The position numbers were made by a program, and so were the translations under genes. Shown here piece by piece: positions 35,646 through 44,297 of a DNA stretch of 64,000 bases. This DNA is from Psychroflexus planctonicus (GTDB lineage Bacteria; Bacteroidota; Bacteroidia; Flavobacteriales; Flavobacteriaceae): positions 186,001-250,000 of the forward strand of contig NZ_BMGM01000003.1 in NCBI RefSeq assembly GCF_014640195.1. Direction: 5' to 3'. The notes beneath the pieces were generated by a model, which was not told the origin of the DNA, did no database searches, and saw only the letters and a list, made by a program, of their open reading frames with translations. How positions within the stretch are numbered: position 1 is the first letter of the stretch; each line of letters opens with the position of its first letter.

Positions 35646-36962
35646 ATGAGACATCTTTCTGTAGTTTTTTCTTTCTTCATTTTTGTGAATTTTTCATTTT
35701 CACAAACAAACATTTTAATCAATGATGTTGAAATTTTTAATGGCAAAGACCAAAAAACCATCAAGGCCAATGTATTAATAGTAGACCAGCTTATCCATCG
35801 CATTTCAAAAGAAAAGGTAGAAACAGACAATTACGAAAACATCACAATTATAGACGGAAAGGGCAAGTTTCTTATGCCAGGACTTATCGATGCGCATTAC
35901 CATGCCATGTTTGCTAGTTTACCACAAGTTGTGTTACTCACTTCTGATATTGGTTATGTAAATTTAGTAGCTGGGAAAAATGCAGAAAATTTGCTAATGA
36001 ATGGCTACACAAGTATTCGCGACTTAGGCGGTCCTGTTTTTGGTTTGAAAAAAGCGATTGATCAAGGAGTTTCAATTGGTCCAAGAATATGGCCATCGGG
36101 TGCTTTTATTTCACAAACGGGTGGACACGGTGATTTTCGCTTACCTAATGAAATACCATCAGACCCAAATCGGGGTTTGTCTTATGCAGAGCGGATAAAT
36201 GCCGCTGCCATTGCGGATAGCCCAGATGCAGTTCGTTTAAGAACAAGAGAACAACTCATGCAAGGAGCAAGCCAAGTAAAGTTGATGGCAGGTGGCGGAG
36301 TATCATCAGTATACGACCCGTTGGATGTAACGCAATACACTGAAAATGAAATTAAAGCCGCAGTAGAAGCAGCCGAAAATTGGGGAACCTATGTTACTGT
36401 TCATGCTTACACTCCCAGAGCAATTCAACAAGCTATTCAAGCAGGTGTAAAATGCATAGACCATGGTCAACTTGTAGACGAAGCCACCGTAAAAATGATG
36501 GTCAAAAAAAATGTTTTTTGGAGTCTGCAGCCTTTTATAGATGAAGGGAATACCGGTAATTTATCCCCAGAAAGCCGTGCAAAACAATTAGAAATGTACG
36601 CTGGTACTGACAATGCATTTGCAATGGCGAAAAAATACAAAATGAAAATTGCTTACGGTTCGGATGTGTTATTCAATAAAAACAAGGCATCAAAGCCCAA
36701 TGCACAGTTGCTCAAAATGAAACGGTGGTTCGACAATTATGAAATTTTGAAAATGGCTACGGCAGATAACGCCGACTTACTTGCTTTATCTGGTAAACGA
36801 AGTCCTTATAAAGCTAAAGTGGGAATTATTGAAGAAGGTGCTTTTGCAGACCTTCTTATCATAGATGGAAATCCTATTGAAAACTTAGAGTTGTTTACAG
36901 ATACAAAATCGAATTTGTTACTAATCATGAAAAACGGTCAGATTTATAAGAATAAGTTGTAA
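35646..36962 (+). CDS. Exported metal-dependent amidohydrolase (imidazolonepropionase/Xaa-Pro dipeptidase-like)
   Basis: 438 residues with signal peptide (MRHLSVVFSFFIFVNFSFSQ). Amidohydrolase metal ligands are visible: His84 and His86 in IDAHYHAMF, the Lys in QVKLMAGGG, VHAYTPRAIQQAI, CIDHGQLVDE and Asp in YGSDVLF. It ends with the usual C-terminal strand (GAFADLLIIDGNPIENLEL). Likely a periplasmic peptidase or hydrolase; substrate not assignable. It is transcribed alone, divergent from the OsmC gene, and followed by a perfect hairpin. Confidence 0.85.
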   Translation: MRHLSVVFSFFIFVNFSFSQTNILINDVEIFNGKDQKTIKANVLIVDQLIHRISKEKVETDNYENITIIDGKGKFLMPGLIDAHYHAMFASLPQVVLLTSDIGYVNLVAGKNAENLLMNGYTSIRDLGGPVFGLKKAIDQGVSIGPRIWPSGAFISQTGGHGDFRLPNEIPSDPNRGLSYAERINAAAIADSPDAVRLRTREQLMQGASQVKLMAGGGVSSVYDPLDVTQYTENEIKAAVEAAENWGTYVTVHAYTPRAIQQAIQAGVKCIDHGQLVDEATVKMMVKKNVFWSLQPFIDEGNTGNLSPESRAKQLEMYAGTDNAFAMAKKYKMKIAYGSDVLFNKNKASKPNAQLLKMKRWFDNYEILKMATADNADLLALSGKRSPYKAKVGIIEEGAFADLLIIDGNPIENLELFTDTKSNLLLIMKNGQIYKNKL

Positions 36963-36971
36963 AACTGAGCA

Positions 36972-37007
36972 TTTTGCTAAAGTTGACAAATATCAACTTT
37001 AGCAAAA
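36972..37007. terminator. Perfect 15-bp hairpin after the amidohydrolase gene
   Basis: Arms TTTTGCTAAAGTTGA and TCAACTTTAGCAAAA with a 6-nt loop, 9 bp past the stop codon. It is placed like a terminator but lacks a T-run on the plus strand, so it may instead be an mRNA-stabilising stem or an operator. Confidence 0.5.
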
Positions 37008-37020
37008 ATAAACACTATTT

Positions 37021-37064
37021 GTAACTTAAATTACAAAAGAAAAAAACTCTTACATCTATTTTTG
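37021..37064 (+). promoter_or_regulatory. Crp/Fnr-type operator (GTAAC-TTAA-ATTAC) and -7 box of copper-uptake operon
   Basis: Palindrome with one mismatch at 37021-37034, flanked by TTT/AAA. TATTTTTG (exact TAnnTTTG) lies at 37057-37064. Centre-to-box distance is 29.5 bp. The predicted transcription start coincides with the GTG at 37069. Confidence 0.65.
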
Positions 37065-37068
37065 CATT

Positions 37069-37446
37069 GTGAAAAATGCCAAAATATATACTACTTGTAT
37101 CTTTACACTAATCGTGTTTCTAGCTACGTTTAAGCAATCTTTCTTTTTTGGCTATTACATTGCATTTACTGAAAATTTTATTGAAAATTTTTGTGAGAAC
37201 AAAGACAAACCAGAACTGCAATGCGATGGAAAATGCTTTTTGAGTGATTTAATTGAAAAGAAAAATACAGAAACACCAGAAATACCAAGTTATGTTGAAG
37301 GTAACCTAATCTTTTTCTTTTCAGAAAATAATACCCATCTATTTGAAGTAGATTATTATAAAACACAATTACTACCCTATTACAACCTTTACCAATACTT
37401 ATTTACTTCTGATTTGGTGAAGCCACCCAATGCAAAGTTGATTTAA
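37069..37446 (+). CDS. Small Cys-containing exported protein of copper-uptake operon
   Basis: 125 residues from a GTG start, apparently leaderless because the -7 box ends 4 bp before it. One N-terminal hydrophobic segment (IYTTCIFTLIVFLATF) acts as signal or anchor. The key segment is FCENKDKPELQCDGKCFL, three cysteines in a pattern I associate with small proteins beside copper TonB receptors in flavobacteria. No formal family name is known to me. It precedes the OprC-like receptor by 83 bp. Copper handling is inferred from cysteines and context. Confidence 0.7.
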   Translation: MKNAKIYTTCIFTLIVFLATFKQSFFFGYYIAFTENFIENFCENKDKPELQCDGKCFLSDLIEKKNTETPEIPSYVEGNLIFFFSENNTHLFEVDYYKTQLLPYYNLYQYLFTSDLVKPPNAKLI

Positions 37447-37529
37447 TTTCCGTTATGCCAAACTAATGTTTAGGCAGAATCATTTTAAAAATTATTCGAA
37501 TTCGTTCGATCAACTAAATTGCATACACA

Positions 37530-39839
37530 ATGAAAATATATCATTTTATATTTATGGTGTTAGCAGCATTTCAGCTAAACGCCCAAGAAATTCAATATCA
37601 AATAATTGACCAATCTACAGGTCAACCTATCGCAGAAGCTTATATTACTTTTTTAAACGAAGACAAAAGTAGTTTTTCCGACAAAAATGGCTTTTTTGTA
37701 GTTGACTTTTCAAAACATGTCAAGCAGGATATTTCAATTACCTACTTAGGCTATAGAACCAAGTTTATTCAGCTTTTAAAAAATGAAAGTTCAAAGCTAA
37801 TTCGATTAGAAAAAGATCAAAATGAATTGGCAGAAGTTTTAATTACTGGAAAAGTGTTTCAAGATCCTGTAATGAGTATCACTACACCAGATTTAACCGA
37901 ACAAGTTACACAACCTAAAAATGTGGGTGATTTATTTAGAGACATTAATGGTTTTGGGCTAATTAAACGTGGAAATTACGCTATAGACCCATCATTTCGT
38001 GCTGCACAGTACGAGCAACTCAATATTCAATACGATGGCGGAACTAAAGTAATGCACGCATGCCCCAACCGTATGGACCCTATAACCACACATGTAATTC
38101 CTGAAGATATTTCAAAAATTGAAGTAGTTCGTGGCCCCTACACCATGCGTTACGGAGCAACTTTTGGAGGTTTAATAAACATGGTTTCTAAAAAACCAGA
38201 AATCGGAAATTACGGATTTTCAGGAAGCGCATCTACTGGTTATGAAACCAATGGAAACTCTTCTGTAAACATGCTTAGATTACAATATGCTGAAGAGAAA
38301 TTTGATGTAGTTGGCATGTACGGTTACCGAGATTTTGGTAATTATGAAGATGGAGCGGGAAGAGAAATTCCTTCTTCGTTTAGAAGCATCGATTACAGCT
38401 TCAGAATGGGATATAATTTTTCTAATGTAGAACGACTGCAGCTTCATTGGAGACAATCTTTTGGTAGAGATGTTTTACATGCTTCTTTGCCAATGGATTC
38501 AGATTATGATGATTCGTCTATGTTATCATTAGATTATTCTAAAAAAAGACATGGAAAAACACTTCAGAAAATTCAAGCCAAAGTTTACTATTCTTATGTA
38601 GACCACTTAATGAGCAATACTAGAAGAAGCAACTTTGCTATATCGGAAGCATCTTCGCCTGTTGAAGCTACCACAGCAGGTGGTCGAGTTGAGTTAGAAT
38701 GGAAATTAGCCGATTTTTGGACGCTTTTTACGGGAACTGATGCATTATTAATTAGTAGAGATGGAGTTAGGAATCGTTTGGTAAAACAAAACATGATGGG
38801 CATGCCACTCAACCCACCAATGGCTTTTACCGATAAAATATGGCAAGATGCTTACTTAAACGATTATGGTGTTTTTGCAGAATCACGTTACAAAATAAAT
38901 GCTTCTACTTTATTAAATGCTGGACTACGTTACGATTTAGTACATTCTGAAATTCAAGACCCTGAAGCAGATTTTCTAGCCTACTATCCAAATTTAGATA
39001 GCCGAACTGAGCATAACTTTAGTGCTACATTATCTTTAAAAAAACTGCTAAATGCCAACAATCAATTAGAATTTGCATTTGGTCGTGGCGTGCGTTCAGC
39101 GAATATGATTGAGCGAGCTATTAATCATTTTCAAGTAGGACAAGACCCATTTGAATATATAGGAAATCCAAATTTAGATGCCGAAGTAAACAACCAATTT
39201 GAAGTAGCTTATCAAGGTAAAAAACAATTTAATACTAACCTGAACACTATCAATTGGGGTGCTTCTGTGTATTTCTCTTATTTTGAAAATTATATTGTTG
39301 CCATAATCGATCCTACAAAAGATCGAAAATTTATGCCTAATCAAGAACCTGCAAACCCAAAAGTATTCAGAAATTTAGACAATGCTTACAAAACTGGATT
39401 TGAAGCTAACTTGGGAATTCAATTTTTTGAAAATTTTCAATTCAATGTAGAAACAGCCTATGTTTATGCTAGAAATGAAGATTTAAGCGAATCTTTACCA
39501 CTCACTCCTCCTCTACGAACCAAATTCAATTTACAGTTTAACAAAAATAAGTTCTGGAGTGCAATCGATTTACGCGTAATTAGCGAACAAGATAAATTAG
39601 CAACTTCGTTTGGAGAAAACCAAGCAACTCCTGGATACGAATTAATGGATATTAGGTTGGGTTATGAAGTTTTACCGAACCTTAATTTAGGAGCTGCTGT
39701 ATTGAATTTATTTGATACGCAGTATTTTGATCATTTAAACTTTGCATTCCGTAATCAAGCTGAAGCTGGTTTAAGTGGAATGGAACGTTTAACTGACCCA
39801 GGACGAAACTTTACTGTATTTTTAAAATATGATTTTTAG
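37530..39839 (+). CDS. TonB-dependent copper receptor (OprC-like)
   Basis: Outer-membrane receptor of 769 residues with signal peptide and a CarboxypepD_reg-like domain (about 20-95). The plug contains Cys178 and Met182 (HACPNRMDP, a CxxxM motif). The barrel carries His359 and Met361 (VDHLMSN, an HxM motif) and HASLPMD. The CxxxM-HxM set is what binds copper in Pseudomonas OprC, so copper import is a well-founded inference. The barrel ends in FTVFLKYDF. A strong bidirectional terminator follows. It is probably co-transcribed with the small Cys protein upstream. Confidence 0.88.
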   Translation: MKIYHFIFMVLAAFQLNAQEIQYQIIDQSTGQPIAEAYITFLNEDKSSFSDKNGFFVVDFSKHVKQDISITYLGYRTKFIQLLKNESSKLIRLEKDQNELAEVLITGKVFQDPVMSITTPDLTEQVTQPKNVGDLFRDINGFGLIKRGNYAIDPSFRAAQYEQLNIQYDGGTKVMHACPNRMDPITTHVIPEDISKIEVVRGPYTMRYGATFGGLINMVSKKPEIGNYGFSGSASTGYETNGNSSVNMLRLQYAEEKFDVVGMYGYRDFGNYEDGAGREIPSSFRSIDYSFRMGYNFSNVERLQLHWRQSFGRDVLHASLPMDSDYDDSSMLSLDYSKKRHGKTLQKIQAKVYYSYVDHLMSNTRRSNFAISEASSPVEATTAGGRVELEWKLADFWTLFTGTDALLISRDGVRNRLVKQNMMGMPLNPPMAFTDKIWQDAYLNDYGVFAESRYKINASTLLNAGLRYDLVHSEIQDPEADFLAYYPNLDSRTEHNFSATLSLKKLLNANNQLEFAFGRGVRSANMIERAINHFQVGQDPFEYIGNPNLDAEVNNQFEVAYQGKKQFNTNLNTINWGASVYFSYFENYIVAIIDPTKDRKFMPNQEPANPKVFRNLDNAYKTGFEANLGIQFFENFQFNVETAYVYARNEDLSESLPLTPPLRTKFNLQFNKNKFWSAIDLRVISEQDKLATSFGENQATPGYELMDIRLGYEVLPNLNLGAAVLNLFDTQYFDHLNFAFRNQAEAGLSGMERLTDPGRNFTVFLKYDF

Positions 39840-39857
39840 TAAATAGTGCTGATAATG

Positions 39858-39895
39858 AATAACATCCTAAAAAAATAATTTTTTAGGATGTTATT
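39858..39895. terminator. Bidirectional terminator between copper receptor and histidine kinase genes
   Basis: Perfect 17-bp arms AATAACATCCTAAAAAA/TTTTTTAGGATGTTATT with a 4-nt loop, followed by a T-run on the plus strand. It serves converging genes ending at 39839 (+) and 39915 (-). Confidence 0.88.
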
Positions 39896-39914
39896 TTTTT
39901 TAGCATAGTGGCAT

Positions 39915-42032
39915 TTAGCTTTTTGAAATGCTTATTACAATTTGAGTCCCTAAAGGTAAATTGTTTTGGTCTTTTTTATCAATAACTTCAAAACTTAAGG
40001 TATTTGCATGCGTTTTATTATACAACTCAATACGTTCTTTTATGATTTGCATTCCCATACTTTTATGCGATTTGCTACGTTTAATTTTCATGCTCTCTTG
40101 TCTTCCAACCCCATTATCATCAATGTAAATTTTTGTTTGCTTTGGTTGAAAATCGACTTCAATATTTAGAAATTTTTCTTGATTTTCACTTAACAACAAG
40201 CCATGCCAAATGGCATTTTCTAAGAATGGTTGCAACAAAAGTGGCGGAATGAAAACCTTTTCTACTCCTGTTGAATCTTCACCTATTATTTTAAAAGTAA
40301 AATCTTTTTCAAAACGATTGCCTTCTAACATTAAATAGTTTCTGGTAAGTTGTAATTCATCTTTTAACGAAATTACTTGCTCTTTTGAAGTCTCTAATAC
40401 CATTCTTGTATACTTACTAAAAATCTTTAGGTATTTTATAGCTTTATAGTTTTGTTCACTCTGTATAAGATAAGTAATCGCGTTTAGGCTATTGAACAAA
40501 AAATGTGGATTAAGCCTTAGGCGAGAAACTAAGATTTCAGCTTGAGCTAAATTTCGCTCATAAATGGCATTCAATTTGTCTTTTTCTTCTTCAGCTAATT
40601 TAGCATTTATTCGTTTTCTAGTTTGGAAATTTCGATATTGTAAAATAAAAACCACAAGAATCAATACAAGGCCAATACCAAGTGAAATAGTTACAATTTC
40701 TCTTCGTTTAATTTTTTCTTCTTGCTTATCTAATAAGGCATTTTGTAATTCTTTATCTATTTCTAATAAAGCGATTTGGTTTTCTTTTTTATCTAAATCG
40801 TATTCACTTTTTATGGCTTCAATTTTAATTTTTTGTTCATTTAATTGAATACTATATTCATAGGATTTTGCAATTTTTAAATAAGATAAAGCTTCATTAT
40901 AATAGTTTTTGTTTTCATAAATTTTTGAAAGCGCTAAACTATTAGAGCTAATGAGTCCAAATTGATTCAATTCTTCTGCCAAATTAAGCGACTGTTTATA
41001 GTATGTCTCAGCTAAATTGCCTTTTTTCTGTTTTTTATATGCATCAGCAATCATATTAAGCAATTCGGATTGCTTGTGCTTGCTTCCAATTTTTTTAAAT
41101 TTGGCTAAAGATTCTTCAAAGTAAAAAACTGCTTTATTTAAATCTGTACCTTCATTCAAGTAACTTATTCCTAAAAATTCTTGAGTAATTGCCAAGCCAT
41201 ATAAATCATCCCTTTCTTCGTTGATTTCAATTAGTCTATCTAAATAACTTCTTGCTGTGATGTAGTCTTCTTTATTGATATAAAAATCGCTGATAGAAAG
41301 ATAATTCATCGCCATTCCCAAAGTATTATCGCGCTTTTTTTCGGCTTCCAAAGCACGTTGAAAGTATGCTAATGCTTCATCTTCTCTATCTTCAATTTGA
41401 GCCAATGTATTTCCAATTCCATTGCTGGAAATCGCGATGTTTCGCAAATTTTCTTCTTCTTCGGCAATCTTCAAAGCTTCTAAGTAAAAGGAAAGAGCGG
41501 TATCATAATTTTGATTATATCGTGCTGCAACTCCTGCATTGTTTGCAAAAATCATTTTATGTATAGGTTGCACATCTTTTTCTCTTACCAATTGAAATGC
41601 TTTTGCATGCAAATCGATAGCTTCATTATATTGTTCATGAAAACGATGCAATAAACCTGAGTTATCTAAAGCACGCGCGTACAACAATGTATCTTTTAGT
41701 TGAAGCGCCAAATCGATGGCGTTTTGCGCATGTTCATATTCTTCTGCTTGATCATGTTTATTTCGGTGGAGCGCTCTAGTGTATTTAATTTCATCTAAAA
41801 CCCGAAGTGAATCGTTGGTTTGTTGACTTAATGATTTCCGGATGCCATCTAACTTATCACCTTCCTGAGCCAAAAGACCACCAGATTGAAAAGCACAAAG
41901 GATAATAAACAATGATTTTATAAATAGACTTTTCTTTTTACTCAAAAAGGAATGCTTAGCGTCTAAAATTGAAAGATAAAAAATGAAAAAGAATTTTGAA
42001 AACATGGAAAAAGTTTTTGAAAAATACTTCAA
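39915..42032 (-). CDS. TPR-repeat sensor histidine kinase, LytS/HisKA_3-like (PF06580 type)
   Basis: 705 residues. After an N-terminal export signal (the true start may be the Met at residue 10) come about six TPR repeats (roughly 70-400), a coiled coil, one membrane helix (IVTISLGIGLVLILVVFIL), then the His_kinase domain with phospho-His in LRLNPHFLFNSLNAITYLI. The ATPase part follows (PPLLLQPFLENAIWHGLL, IDDNGVGRQESM). The partner of such kinases is a LytTR response regulator, but none is encoded next to it here. It is flanked by a terminator on its 3' side. Confidence 0.87.
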   Translation of the reverse strand: MKYFSKTFSMFSKFFFIFYLSILDAKHSFLSKKKSLFIKSLFIILCAFQSGGLLAQEGDKLDGIRKSLSQQTNDSLRVLDEIKYTRALHRNKHDQAEEYEHAQNAIDLALQLKDTLLYARALDNSGLLHRFHEQYNEAIDLHAKAFQLVREKDVQPIHKMIFANNAGVAARYNQNYDTALSFYLEALKIAEEEENLRNIAISSNGIGNTLAQIEDREDEALAYFQRALEAEKKRDNTLGMAMNYLSISDFYINKEDYITARSYLDRLIEINEERDDLYGLAITQEFLGISYLNEGTDLNKAVFYFEESLAKFKKIGSKHKQSELLNMIADAYKKQKKGNLAETYYKQSLNLAEELNQFGLISSNSLALSKIYENKNYYNEALSYLKIAKSYEYSIQLNEQKIKIEAIKSEYDLDKKENQIALLEIDKELQNALLDKQEEKIKRREIVTISLGIGLVLILVVFILQYRNFQTRKRINAKLAEEEKDKLNAIYERNLAQAEILVSRLRLNPHFLFNSLNAITYLIQSEQNYKAIKYLKIFSKYTRMVLETSKEQVISLKDELQLTRNYLMLEGNRFEKDFTFKIIGEDSTGVEKVFIPPLLLQPFLENAIWHGLLLSENQEKFLNIEVDFQPKQTKIYIDDNGVGRQESMKIKRSKSHKSMGMQIIKERIELYNKTHANTLSFEVIDKKDQNNLPLGTQIVISISKS

Positions 42033-42164
42033 TAAAATTTACATCGGTAAATTATAAAAGTAACAATTAAAATTTGAAAAAAGTTTACAAGAATATTGAA
42101 TTATTACATAATTTGAAGAATAAGAACACTATTTACGACCAATTTACTGATGTTTAATACAAAC

Positions 42165-42198
42165 AAAAATCCGCTTCATTTGCATGAAGCGGATTTTT
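42165..42198 (-). terminator. Rho-independent terminator of the lipoprotein genes
   Basis: Perfect 15-bp arms AAAAATCCGCTTCAT/ATGAAGCGGATTTTT with a 4-nt loop; T-rich on both sides. Located 19 bp past the stop at 42217. Confidence 0.85.
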
Positions 42199-42216
42199 AA
42201 ATTGAACTAAAAATTA

Positions 42217-43188
42217 TTAGTCTATTAAATCTACGTACTGCTTAACCGCATTTTTAATTTGATTGGCTAAGGCATTGTTCCCATCGGTATCTTCAGGACT
42301 AATTTCAATAATTCCATTTCCGTTTCCATCTGAAGCATTATTCATATCAACAGAATTGATAACACTCACTAAATCGAATTGAAAAGTAACTTGGTTATTG
42401 TTGTTTTCTGTAATTACTAAATTTTGTCCAGCATCTTCATAGTCAACTTCAAAATCTTCACTGAAGGTGTGATAAAATTCAAATGGCATTCCGTTTAAAG
42501 TCCCAGTCATTAACATTGATTTTTGGTATAACGGACTGTTAACATCAATTCCTCGTTCCATTTCAAACTCTACTTCTTCATATTCCGCAACAGGTATTTC
42601 TACTTCAACAATGGTGGTCGATTCGTTAGATAAATCAATTTCAAAAGGACCAAAAATTTTGTAGTCTTCATCATCATCGCTATCGTCGTCATAATCATCA
42701 TCATCTTCGCATCCGTCATCATCAAAATCGGTTGCGTAGAGACTAAAATCTTCTCTAAAATACAATTCTGTCCCGCTTTGCAATTCTACTTCATAACGGT
42801 AAGGATCGTCTAGGTCGTCTTCTAATTCTGCTTTACAAAAGGTATCGTTTGGATGGTTTTCGTTTACATAATCTTGAATTTCTTGGGGAAGTTCATCAAA
42901 ACTTAGGTGTTCGTCATCAACACTAGGAGATGAAATTCCTTGCCCAAAACCATCAGCAAATTCAAATTCAATTCGTGATATATTGAGCATGAATGATGCT
43001 ATTTCTAAATTTTCATTTATGTCCTTTGGTCTTCCTGACGATTGACTTGTTGCCCGAGAAGCTTCAATTGTAAGACTGGCTGCTTCGTAGTTTGACAAGT
43101 TTGGCGATGAACCCCCATCATCGTCTGATGAACAAGAGAAAAATACTAAGCTTAAACTGAAAAATAGGATTTTTGAAATCGTTTTCAT
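42217..43188 (-). CDS. PepSY-like lipoprotein with Asp-rich segment
   Basis: 323 residues with lipobox VFFSC (Cys19). Residues about 98-152 match the PepSY-like (DUF2874) pattern: ELPQEIQDYVNENHPNDTFCKAELE followed by YEVELQSGTELYFRED. Residues 154-176 are almost wholly Asp/Glu (DDDGCEDDDDYDDDSDDDED), suggestive of Ca2+ or other cation binding. The C-terminal half is beta-rich and not recognised. It has its own promoter with the GGTAGGGTA-N15-GTTTTACC element shared with the ECF sigma gene, so it is a likely component of that surface-signalling system. Confidence 0.75.
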   Translation of the reverse strand: MKTISKILFFSLSLVFFSCSSDDDGGSSPNLSNYEAASLTIEASRATSQSSGRPKDINENLEIASFMLNISRIEFEFADGFGQGISSPSVDDEHLSFDELPQEIQDYVNENHPNDTFCKAELEDDLDDPYRYEVELQSGTELYFREDFSLYATDFDDDGCEDDDDYDDDSDDDEDYKIFGPFEIDLSNESTTIVEVEIPVAEYEEVEFEMERGIDVNSPLYQKSMLMTGTLNGMPFEFYHTFSEDFEVDYEDAGQNLVITENNNNQVTFQFDLVSVINSVDMNNASDGNGNGIIEISPEDTDGNNALANQIKNAVKQYVDLID

Positions 43189-43210
43189 TGTGTATGTTTT
43201 AAATTATATA

Positions 43211-43242
43211 GGTAAAACAGGTTAAAAGTAATCTACCCTACC
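43211..43242 (-). promoter_or_regulatory. Predicted ECF promoter of PepSY lipoprotein gene (GGTAGGGTA-N15-GTTTTACC)
   Basis: On the minus strand the -35-like GGTAGGGTA is at 43242-43234 and the -10-like GTTTTACC at 43218-43211, separated by exactly 15 bp. The same element precedes the sigma gene. The -10 part ends 22 bp before the ATG. Confidence 0.7.
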
Positions 43243-43248
43243 TTTGTT

Positions 43249-44271
43249 TTAATTTTTTTCAAAAATAAAAATATCGTTACCATCTTCTAAAATAAATTGA
43301 TCGTTACCAAATTCAACAACTAACCAATCGTCATCAAGTTCTCCAAAAACCGAATCGGTAAAGTCTAAATTCAATTCCAAATCTCCATCATCTGCGTTTA
43401 TTTCCCATTCACCTGTGAAATTCATTTCAGTTTCTAAATTAAAAATGGAAATTACTCCACCTTCTAAAAAGGTAAATTCAAAATTTTCAAATTCCTGGGT
43501 TTCATCTTCACCATCATCCGTAAAGCTAGTAATGATAAAACTTTCATTCAAAATAAATTCTTCAAACTGAATATTGATTGGGCTGGGCTCAAACAAAATA
43601 GGACTAAAACAAGAAGCGTCTAAATTAGCAAAAGTAGTTTCTAATTGAGTGAGATTAGAAATACTTACTATGCTGTTTTCTACATTAACTTCAATAGGAT
43701 AGGAAAATTCAAAAAATCCATTTTGGTTTTGAAGCTGCTTCAAGTAATTATAAAATTGGGCTTTGTTTGAAAAACTTCTACTTTCTGCAACTTCATTTGA
43801 TAGGGTAAACGAATTGATTTGAAGTGGAAAAACAAATTCAATACAATTTATTTCAGATGAATTTTCTTCCAAAGAACTGATGTTTTCTAAATTTTCTGGT
43901 GTGGAAACTTCAAGGTTTTCATAATTAACTAAAGATACTTCCAATGGAAATTGAAACTGAATGCTGTAATTGGCGCCCAAGTTTTGCAATTCATTGATCA
44001 CCAATTGGTAGTCTTCTTCAGAAGTTAATTCAATAAATTCTCCACTGTTGATGCTTAATTGGTAGGGAAATTCAATTTTGGTGCTGCTGCTTCGGTCTAT
44101 AAAATCATCCAATGCAGTTGGGTTTTGCGTTGCTCTACTGATTAATTCTGCTAAACTTCCATTTGCTTCTATGCTGTTTTCCGAATCAAAATTTACCGAA
44201 AAATCATCACTTTGGCAAGAAGCTAAATGAAGTAGAATGAAGCAAAAAAATAACCAATAATGTTTTTTCAT
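43249..44271 (-). CDS. Lipoprotein with four internal repeats and lipocalin-like C-terminus
   Basis: 340 residues with lipobox HLASC (Cys19). Four repeats of about 32-37 residues start near 66, 104, 144 and 187. Each opens with a F-P-hydrophobic strand (IEFPYQLSINS, IQFQFPLEVSL, IEFVFPLQINS, FEFSYPIEVNV) and ends in a helix-like part. Residues about 228-340 are a beta-rich acidic domain with GEWEINADDGDLELNLDF, reminiscent of lipocalin-like proteins. Function unknown. Divergent from the ECF sigma gene, sharing a palindromic promoter with it. Confidence 0.72.
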   Translation of the reverse strand: MKKHYWLFFCFILLHLASCQSDDFSVNFDSENSIEANGSLAELISRATQNPTALDDFIDRSSSTKIEFPYQLSINSGEFIELTSEEDYQLVINELQNLGANYSIQFQFPLEVSLVNYENLEVSTPENLENISSLEENSSEINCIEFVFPLQINSFTLSNEVAESRSFSNKAQFYNYLKQLQNQNGFFEFSYPIEVNVENSIVSISNLTQLETTFANLDASCFSPILFEPSPINIQFEEFILNESFIITSFTDDGEDETQEFENFEFTFLEGGVISIFNLETEMNFTGEWEINADDGDLELNLDFTDSVFGELDDDWLVVEFGNDQFILEDGNDIFIFEKN

Positions 44272-44297
44272 TTTGTAAAATTAGATAATCTTGTAAT

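Noticed and set aside
42045-42075. GTAAC half-site upstream of the histidine kinase gene
   Set aside because: No second half-site at the required distance, so it is indistinguishable from chance in AT-rich DNA.
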